The notes beneath the pieces are model-generated. The model was not told where the DNA came from and did no database searches. It saw only the letters and a list, made by a program, of their open reading frames with translations. This document shows positions 63,501 through 64,000 of a stretch of DNA of 64,000 nt, piece by piece (the first letter of the stretch is position 1; the number at the start of each line of letters is the position of its first letter). This DNA comes from Montifringilla adamsi (lineage: Eukaryota > Chordata > Aves > Passeriformes > Passeridae). The stretch covers positions 186,001-250,000 of the forward strand of contig JAGGNK010008448.1 in assembly GCA_017590115.1 (NCBI GenBank), given 5' to 3'. Position numbers and translations under genes: made by a program.

Positions 63501-63810
63501 ACCAAGTCCCTTACCACTGAACCTGATGCAAAGCAGGAGTTAAAGGGGAGAAAACAGCTTGTCTTGCTAAACTCTGGATTAATTTCCAGGACTAGAAGTA
63601 AAAAAAGGATAGTGTTTAGTCTACAAGTAAAATATATGTTCGTCTCCTTCTATTGGAACAATAAACATGGAAGGGTACTGTATCTCTTTGTGATTATTAT
63701 ACTCACCACTGATGGTGTTCTGAGCTGAATGGATAGAGAGGAAGTCATAAGTCCTTTGCTTTCCATTCAAATTGATGTGCATTTCTGACTGGGATAGCCC
63801 TGATACAGAT
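30432..63810 (-). CDS. FRMPD2/PTPN20: Joined FRMPD2-PTPN20 gene (5'-partial): six PDZ domains plus tyrosine phosphatase
   Basis: This entry is the whole gene as seen in the window: 29 exons in one uninterrupted frame, 4,249 coding bases, about 1,415 residues, ending at TGA (30434-30432). Approximate domain positions in this partial protein: PDZ1 52-140, PDZ2 238-325, PDZ3 369-457, PDZ4 702-782, PDZ5 797-880, PDZ6 945-1027, phosphatase 1165-1410. By recall of the human proteins, PDZ1-3 and the following linker match FRMPD2, PDZ4-5 match PTPN13 PDZ4-5, and the phosphatase matches PTPN20 better than PTPN13. Known FRMPD2 carries KIND and FERM domains before PDZ1; those would lie past the right edge. 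Inferred role: cortical or junctional scaffold with attached tyrosine phosphatase. Single-transcript status rests on phase-compatible splice sites, not on RNA. Mammals keep the two halves as adjacent separate genes. Confidence 0.88.
31291..31353 (-). CDS. PTPN20: Exon 28: Q-loop of the phosphatase
   Basis: A 63-base, phase-0 exon encoding [18 protein letters not shown] and QTK. It carries the Q-loop glutamine that positions the hydrolytic water in classical PTPs. Human PTPN20 reads FNIMDIVAQMREQRSGMVQT at the same place. Acceptor gacAG, donor GTAAGT. It was found by searching for the block missing between the P-loop exon and the last exon. Confidence 0.93.
31606..31821 (-). CDS. PTPN20: Exon 27: WPD loop and catalytic P-loop of the phosphatase
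   Basis: A 216-base exon with the WPD loop ([13 protein letters not shown]; general acid Asp about residue 1316) and the catalytic P-loop ([19 protein letters not shown]; nucleophile Cys about 1346, Arg about 1352). Cys, Arg and Asp are intact, so catalysis is plausible. Two substitutions stand out: WPDH is followed by NTS instead of GTP or DTP, and the P-loop has Thr where nearly all active PTPs have Ala (HCSAG). Donor TTATGT followed by GTAAGT. Confidence 0.95.
33289..33623 (-). CDS. PTPN20: Exon 26: central phosphatase domain
   Basis: A 335-base exon encoding [20 protein letters not shown], then [40 protein letters not shown] and [19 protein letters not shown]. All classical PTP motifs of this region are present (YINASYI, TQGPL, DFWxMVW, RYWP). 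NYQILxYFIIR is shared with PTPN20 and differs from PTPN13, which fixes the paralog. Acceptor gtacAG, donor GTGAGT. Confidence 0.95.
34154..34244 (-). CDS. PTPN20: Exon 25: start of the phosphatase domain (pTyr loop)
   Basis: A 91-base exon encoding [19 protein letters not shown] and [11 protein letters not shown], with the next codon split to give Tyr. NRYRDILPY is the phosphotyrosine-recognition loop of classical PTPs; human PTPN20 has the same [17 protein letters not shown] run. Acceptor tctAG, donor GTAAGT. A 149-codon open frame on the opposite strand overlaps it but has no support. Confidence 0.93.
35953..36097 (-). CDS. PTPN20: Exon 24: helical segment preceding the PTP domain
   Basis: A 145-base exon encoding [18 protein letters not shown], then [18 protein letters not shown] and LKEFM. 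Human PTPN20 has a matching block (SEGELDQLAQIRPL, then QEFM immediately before ALEL). The acceptor used is the second of two nearby AGs (gatAG, exon starts AACC); the first would give an immediate stop. The upstream tract is T/G-rich owing to a CAA/CAAA-like repeat on the plus strand. Confidence 0.88.
36098..38662 (-). other. Intron 23 (2.6 kb, the longest)
   Basis: No exon recognised. Next to exon 24 (36108-36165) is a plus-strand A/C-rich simple sequence (CAA and CAAA units), which on the coding strand forms the T/G-rich tract before the acceptor. Open frames on both strands (for example at 37363-37713) lack splice support or homology. Confidence 0.55.
38663..38748 (-). CDS. FRMPD2/PTPN20: Exon 23: linker before the phosphatase segment
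   Basis: An 86-base exon with acceptor atgcAG and donor GTAAGT, encoding [18 protein letters not shown] and [10 protein letters not shown]. It is polar, with a short helical end. Two bases (AG) are left over and form an Arg codon with exon 24. No homolog is recognised; support is splice sites and phase. Confidence 0.75.
39931..40123. repeat. Tandem duplication (unit 93-101 bp) spanning the exon 22 donor
   Basis: Two nearly identical direct copies: the unit starting TCTTGCCCACATT at 39931 recurs at 40024. The copies differ by G/A and C/T changes and by 8 extra bases in the second copy (around 40063-40070). Each copy ends with TTTTACCTTGTTGTACATTT, which on the coding strand is the end of exon 22 plus its splice donor. 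High identity suggests a recent event. Confidence 0.93.
40108..40184 (-). CDS. FRMPD2/PTPN20: Exon 22: linker with duplicated splice donor
   Basis: A 77-base exon encoding [15 protein letters not shown] and [11 protein letters not shown]. It has no domain. Acceptor attcAG, donor GTAAAA. The last 15 exon bases, the donor and about 80 bases of intron were copied by a tandem duplication, so an identical donor lies 101 bases further on (exon end at 40007). Phase 0 at the proximal donor agrees with exon 23. Confidence 0.78.
41437..41605 (-). CDS. FRMPD2/PTPN20: Exon 21: end of PDZ6 and linker
   Basis: A 169-base exon encoding [20 protein letters not shown] and [15 protein letters not shown], which complete PDZ6. 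A polar linker follows ([17 protein letters not shown]). The helix residue in the usual ligand-selecting position is Gln in PRQTV rather than His, so its specificity probably differs from PDZ2. Acceptor tttcAG, donor GTAAGC. Confidence 0.9.
42433..42594 (-). CDS. FRMPD2/PTPN20: Exon 20: first part of PDZ6 (extra PDZ)
   Basis: A 162-base, phase-0 exon encoding [20 protein letters not shown], then [17 protein letters not shown] and [13 protein letters not shown]. It has a clear PDZ loop (SLGF), a PDZ-style interior (GRLQVGD) and an intron position before VNE identical in phase to that in PDZ4. Neither human FRMPD2 (three PDZs) nor PTPN13 (five) has a PDZ between PDZ5 and the phosphatase. Donor GTAATG. 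Confidence 0.9.
44013..44077 (-). CDS. FRMPD2/PTPN20: Exon 19: polar linker before PDZ6
   Basis: A 65-base exon with acceptor tcacAG and donor GTAAGT. It encodes [18 protein letters not shown] and PECK, a disordered linker. With the single base left by exon 18 it comes back to phase 0, as exon 20 requires. No homolog is recognised, so support is splice-site and phase only. Confidence 0.75.
44480..44566 (-). CDS. FRMPD2/PTPN20: Exon 18: polar linker
   Basis: An 87-base exon with acceptor tttAG and donor GTAAGG. It encodes [19 protein letters not shown] followed by [10 protein letters not shown]. There is no domain; it is a disordered Gln/Asn/Glu-rich linker between PDZ5 and PDZ6. The call rests on splice sites and matching phase on both sides. 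It lies upstream (on the plus axis, left) of the intron that holds the CR1 insertion. Confidence 0.75.
44661..44683. repeat. 10-bp perfect palindrome, 3-base spacer
   Basis: GCATCAATAT (44661-44670), CCA, then ATATTGATGC (44674-44683). It lies in intron 17 near exon 18. No known function. Confidence 0.85.
45166..45945 (-). mobile_element. CR1 LINE fragment, 3' end, antisense to the plus strand
   Basis: About 780 bases with the hallmark of bird CR1 read in reverse: it starts with the ATCATAGAATCAT terminal motif and runs through the characteristic phrases about a dropped reverse-transcriptase C-terminus (minus-strand reading includes [19 protein letters not shown]). It is 5'-truncated, diverged and frame-broken, as most CR1 copies are. 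An internal duplication of about 27 bases lies at 45515-45566. It sits in intron 17, in the same orientation as the host gene. Non-functional. Confidence 0.93.
47068..47105 (-). CDS. FRMPD2/PTPN20: Exon 17: 38-base micro-exon after PDZ5
   Basis: A tiny exon: acceptor cccAG, donor GTAAGT. It encodes [17 protein letters not shown]13 reads ATRNDLPVVPSSK directly after its PDZ5, so the NxxPVVP motif supports the call despite the short length. It takes two bases from exon 16 and leaves one for exon 18, exactly as needed. Confidence 0.82.
48272..48482 (-). CDS. FRMPD2/PTPN20: Exon 16: most of PDZ5
   Basis: A 211-base exon encoding [38 protein letters not shown] and [18 protein letters not shown], ending RIKATR. 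It corresponds to PTPN13 PDZ5, which has VYISDI, AAIEGNLQ-LD and a final VLKATR at the same places. The loop is QLGL rather than GLGF. Acceptor ttctAG, donor GTAAAT. Confidence 0.92.
49468..49492. repeat. 11-bp perfect palindrome, 3-base spacer
   Basis: AGATCAGTATG (49468-49478), GAT, then CATACTGATCT (49482-49492). It lies in intron 15 between the PDZ4/5 exons. No known function. Confidence 0.85.
49568..49742 (-). CDS. FRMPD2/PTPN20: Exon 15: end of PDZ4 and start of PDZ5
   Basis: A 175-base exon encoding [19 protein letters not shown] and [13 protein letters not shown], which close PDZ4. A short spacer then leads straight into [16 protein letters not shown], the first strand of PDZ5. PTPN13 PDZ4 and PDZ5 form the same tight tandem, with VIGR before the spacer and PDITLT after it. 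Donor GTGTGT; one base (G) is left for exon 16. Confidence 0.92.
50421..50579 (-). CDS. FRMPD2/PTPN20: Exon 14: first part of PDZ4
   Basis: A 159-base, phase-0 exon encoding [20 protein letters not shown], then [18 protein letters not shown] and GDRIIM. It matches PTPN13 PDZ4 (LTKSEKG-LGF; CYVHDVIQDPAKSDGRLKPGDRLI). The binding loop reads GYGF rather than GLGF. Human FRMPD2 has only three PDZs, so this domain is absent from the mammalian gene. Donor GTACAG. Confidence 0.92.
51432..51753 (-). CDS. FRMPD2/PTPN20: Exon 13: serine-rich and acidic linker before PDZ4
   Basis: A 322-base exon that takes two bases from exon 12 and closes in phase 0. It encodes a 108-residue disordered linker: a Ser/Thr-rich part ([19 protein letters not shown]), a Ser/Pro part, and a strongly acidic run ([18 protein letters not shown]) before [13 protein letters not shown]13 also has a long unstructured segment here between PDZ3 and PDZ4. 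No human FRMPD2 counterpart is expected, since that protein stops earlier. Acceptor ttccAG, donor GTAGAA. Confidence 0.85.
51754..54183 (-). other. Intron 12, between the FRMPD2-like end and the PTPN13-like PDZs
   Basis: This 2.4-kb intron sits at the place where human FRMPD2 ends. Retention gives TAG as the first complete intronic codon. A minus-strand AATAAA lies at 53747-53742, about 440 bases past exon 12, and could serve a short transcript. A short direct repeat of TTTGTATCAAT (three copies) lies at about 53475-53517. No exon recognised. Confidence 0.55.
54184..54548 (-). CDS. FRMPD2: Exon 12: acidic linker matching the FRMPD2 C-terminal tail
   Basis: The longest exon (365 bases) encodes a disordered, Ser/Asp/Glu-rich stretch with a short helical-looking part ([15 protein letters not shown]). 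It ends [19 protein letters not shown], which matches the human FRMPD2 tail (LEKDVRQNCYSVCDI), only some 20-25 residues from the human stop as I recall it. In the bird the exon instead ends AAAAG at a GTAGGG donor and continues in frame into exon 13. If the donor is skipped, the next codon after AGG is TAG, so intron retention would end the protein exactly here. Confidence 0.9.
55723..55821 (-). CDS. FRMPD2: Exon 11: end of PDZ3
   Basis: A 99-base, phase-0 exon encoding [18 protein letters not shown] and [15 protein letters not shown]. It completes PDZ3 with its second helix and final strand. Human FRMPD2 ([20 protein letters not shown]) and PTPN13 (RPPPGVLPEID) both match closely. Donor GTAAGG. 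In human FRMPD2 this is the last structured domain before the C-terminal tail. Confidence 0.93.
56679..56893 (-). CDS. FRMPD2: Exon 10: most of PDZ3
   Basis: A 215-base exon encoding [20 protein letters not shown], then [17 protein letters not shown] and [16 protein letters not shown]. It carries the canonical GLGF loop and most of PDZ3. [15 protein letters not shown] is identical to human FRMPD2. Donor TATCAG followed by GTAGCA; reading past it gives a premature stop. Confidence 0.93.
57915..58062 (-). CDS. FRMPD2: Exon 9: last strand of PDZ2 and linker to PDZ3
   Basis: A 148-base exon. [16 protein letters not shown] closes PDZ2; the rest is a 34-residue linker ([18 protein letters not shown], then [14 protein letters not shown]). 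Human FRMPD2 has the same ARLVLER start and the same landmarks SANDS, AVSLVT and TDG in the same order. Donor GTAAGT; one base is left for exon 10. Confidence 0.9.
58257..58342 (-). CDS. FRMPD2: Exon 8: second helix of PDZ2
   Basis: An 86-base exon encoding [15 protein letters not shown], then [14 protein letters not shown], the helix that lines the peptide groove of PDZ2. The histidine of THKQAV is the class I PDZ ligand-selecting residue and is shared with FRMPD2 and PTPN13 PDZ2, so a C-terminal S/T-x-hydrophobic ligand is likely. Acceptor ccCAG, donor GTTTGT. Confidence 0.92.
58803..58896 (-). CDS. FRMPD2: Exon 7: core of PDZ2
   Basis: A 94-base exon encoding [18 protein letters not shown] and [14 protein letters not shown]. 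This is the ligand-groove part of PDZ2. The [14 protein letters not shown] block is also present in PTPN13 PDZ2, while human FRMPD2 has SVPYGGIYVK, so the bird sequence keeps the ancestral-looking form. Donor GTAACA. It leaves one base (G) for exon 8. Confidence 0.92.
59824..59928 (-). CDS. FRMPD2: Exon 6: start of PDZ2
   Basis: A 105-base, phase-0 exon ending in [19 protein letters not shown], the first strand and carboxylate loop of PDZ2. Human FRMPD2 has the matching [19 protein letters not shown]13 has the closely related SLGISVTGG. The donor is unusual. To keep the VT that precedes the next exon's GGIN, the intron must begin with GCAAGT, a GC-AG intron. A GT six bases upstream would remove those two residues but also stay in frame. 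Confidence 0.88.
60490..60725 (-). CDS. FRMPD2: Exon 5: linker between PDZ1 and PDZ2
   Basis: A 236-base exon encoding a 79-residue polar linker with no fold signature (start [16 protein letters not shown]; later [18 protein letters not shown] and [15 protein letters not shown]). The spacing of the EKN, QD-N-DEL and L-P-P elements resembles the same linker in human FRMPD2. Acceptor ttacAG, donor GAG followed by GTAACT. The exon closes in phase 0. Linkers of this family evolve fast, so the evidence is mainly frame continuity and position. Confidence 0.85.
61193..61309 (-). CDS. FRMPD2: Exon 4: end of PDZ1
   Basis: A 117-base exon after a 119-base intron. It encodes [16 protein letters not shown], then [19 protein letters not shown], the last strand, second helix and closing strand of PDZ1. 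The NSPD-VELIISQ-KG signature agrees with human FRMPD2. I end the exon at AAAG before GTATCA because this gives the phase needed for exon 5. Reading on instead gives about 28 more codons and a stop, which looks like intron retention. Confidence 0.85.
61429..61536 (-). CDS. FRMPD2: Exon 3: core of PDZ1
   Basis: A 108-base exon encoding [17 protein letters not shown], then [19 protein letters not shown]. It completes the GFGF-type loop begun in exon 2 and supplies the second and third strands and the first helix of PDZ1. Both FRMPD2 and PTPN13 have the GIFISS-PGGPA pattern here. The donor (CCAG followed by GTCATT) is weak, but it is the only position that joins in frame to exon 4 and restores the [10 protein letters not shown] sequence expected of the family. 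Confidence 0.9.
62619..62717 (-). CDS. FRMPD2: Exon 2: start of PDZ1
   Basis: A 99-base exon, acceptor ctgcAG, donor GTAAGTAA. The end of the peptide reads [17 protein letters not shown], the first strand of PDZ1 leading to the carboxylate-binding loop. Human FRMPD2 has the near-identical stretch REIVCVTLKRDPHRGFG, whereas PTPN13 has a clearly different first strand here. This exon is the best single argument that the N-terminal half is FRMPD2. It leaves one base (G) for exon 3. Confidence 0.92.
63707..63810 (-). CDS. FRMPD2: Exon 1 of window: linker before PDZ1
   Basis: An open 104-base exon with a pyrimidine-rich acceptor ending gcAG and a donor reading GTGAGT. It encodes a polar segment ([16 protein letters not shown], then [13 protein letters not shown]). 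It begins with one base that completes a codon from an upstream exon outside the window and ends with one base (G) that pairs with exon 2. It carries no domain. Its assignment rests on the excellent splice sites, phase agreement and position directly ahead of the PDZ1 exon. The FERM-encoding exons should lie upstream of it. Confidence 0.75.
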
Positions 63811-64000
63811 CTGCATGGCAGGAAAGGAAGGCTGTGTTACAATAAAAAATCAGCAGTGGTATTTAGCACCCTTCATTGTCATTAGTCTGTCAGAGCCGAG
63901 TTGGGAATGCACAGGTTTATAGCCTTTCAATGAGTATTCTGATTTCTGGGACATATTTCATTTTAGGCAAGGTTTATCTTTGCCAGCATTTGCTTCCAAA
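63811..64000 (-). other. Intronic right edge of the window
   Basis: Sequence upstream of the exon 1 acceptor. I see no exon in it. The missing 5' part of the gene must begin beyond the right edge. Confidence 0.6.

Noticed and set aside
30432..63810. The gene as PTPN13 itself
   Set aside because: The plan is PTPN13-like, but PDZ1 and PDZ3 (CVx[20 protein letters not shown]), the exon 12 tail (QNCYS-C) and the phosphatase (NYQILxYFIIR, short C-terminus) match FRMPD2 and PTPN20 better than PTPN13, and there is a sixth PDZ.

Overview
The window is vertebrate nuclear DNA, almost certainly from a bird. Reasons: AT-rich sequence, short exons separated by introns of 0.1-2.6 kb with GT-AG (once apparently GC-AG) boundaries, and three fragments of CR1, the dominant LINE of bird and reptile genomes. 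There are no operons, phage, CRISPR arrays or other bacterial features. The species cannot be fixed from the sequence.

One gene is recognisable. It lies on the minus strand and fills the right half, from the right edge to the stop codon at 30432-30434. I could chain 29 exons (63810 down to 30432). All splice phases agree and no stop interrupts the frame, giving 4,249 coding bases, about 1,415 residues plus the stop. The 5' part, expected to encode KIND and FERM domains, lies beyond the right edge. In N-to-C order the product has PDZ1, PDZ2 and PDZ3 (exons 1-11, 63.8-55.7 kb), which match mammalian FRMPD2; a long acidic/serine-rich linker whose end matches the C-terminus of human FRMPD2 (exons 12-13); PDZ4 and PDZ5, which match the last two PDZs of PTPN13 (exons 14-16); a low-complexity linker (exons 17-19); a further complete PDZ6 (exons 20-21); another linker (exons 22-23); and a full classical tyrosine phosphatase domain that matches PTPN20 (exons 24-29).

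The main result is therefore one continuous reading frame that joins what mammals carry as two neighbouring genes, FRMPD2 and PTPN20. The arrangement copies the PTPN13 plan (FERM, PDZ array, PTP) but has one extra PDZ next to the phosphatase. The likely product is a submembranous scaffold with a C-terminal phosphatase. If intron 12 is retained, an in-frame stop directly at the exon-12 splice site would give an FRMPD2-like three-PDZ protein without phosphatase. A tandem duplication next to exon 22 has created a second copy of its splice donor.

The left 30 kb (1-30431) lies downstream of the stop codon. Apart from the 3' UTR at its right end I found no gene there. It holds two CR1 fragments, an A-rich tract of about 200 bp, several short perfect hairpins and a possible CTCF site. 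The larger third CR1 copy lies in the intron between exons 17 and 18.
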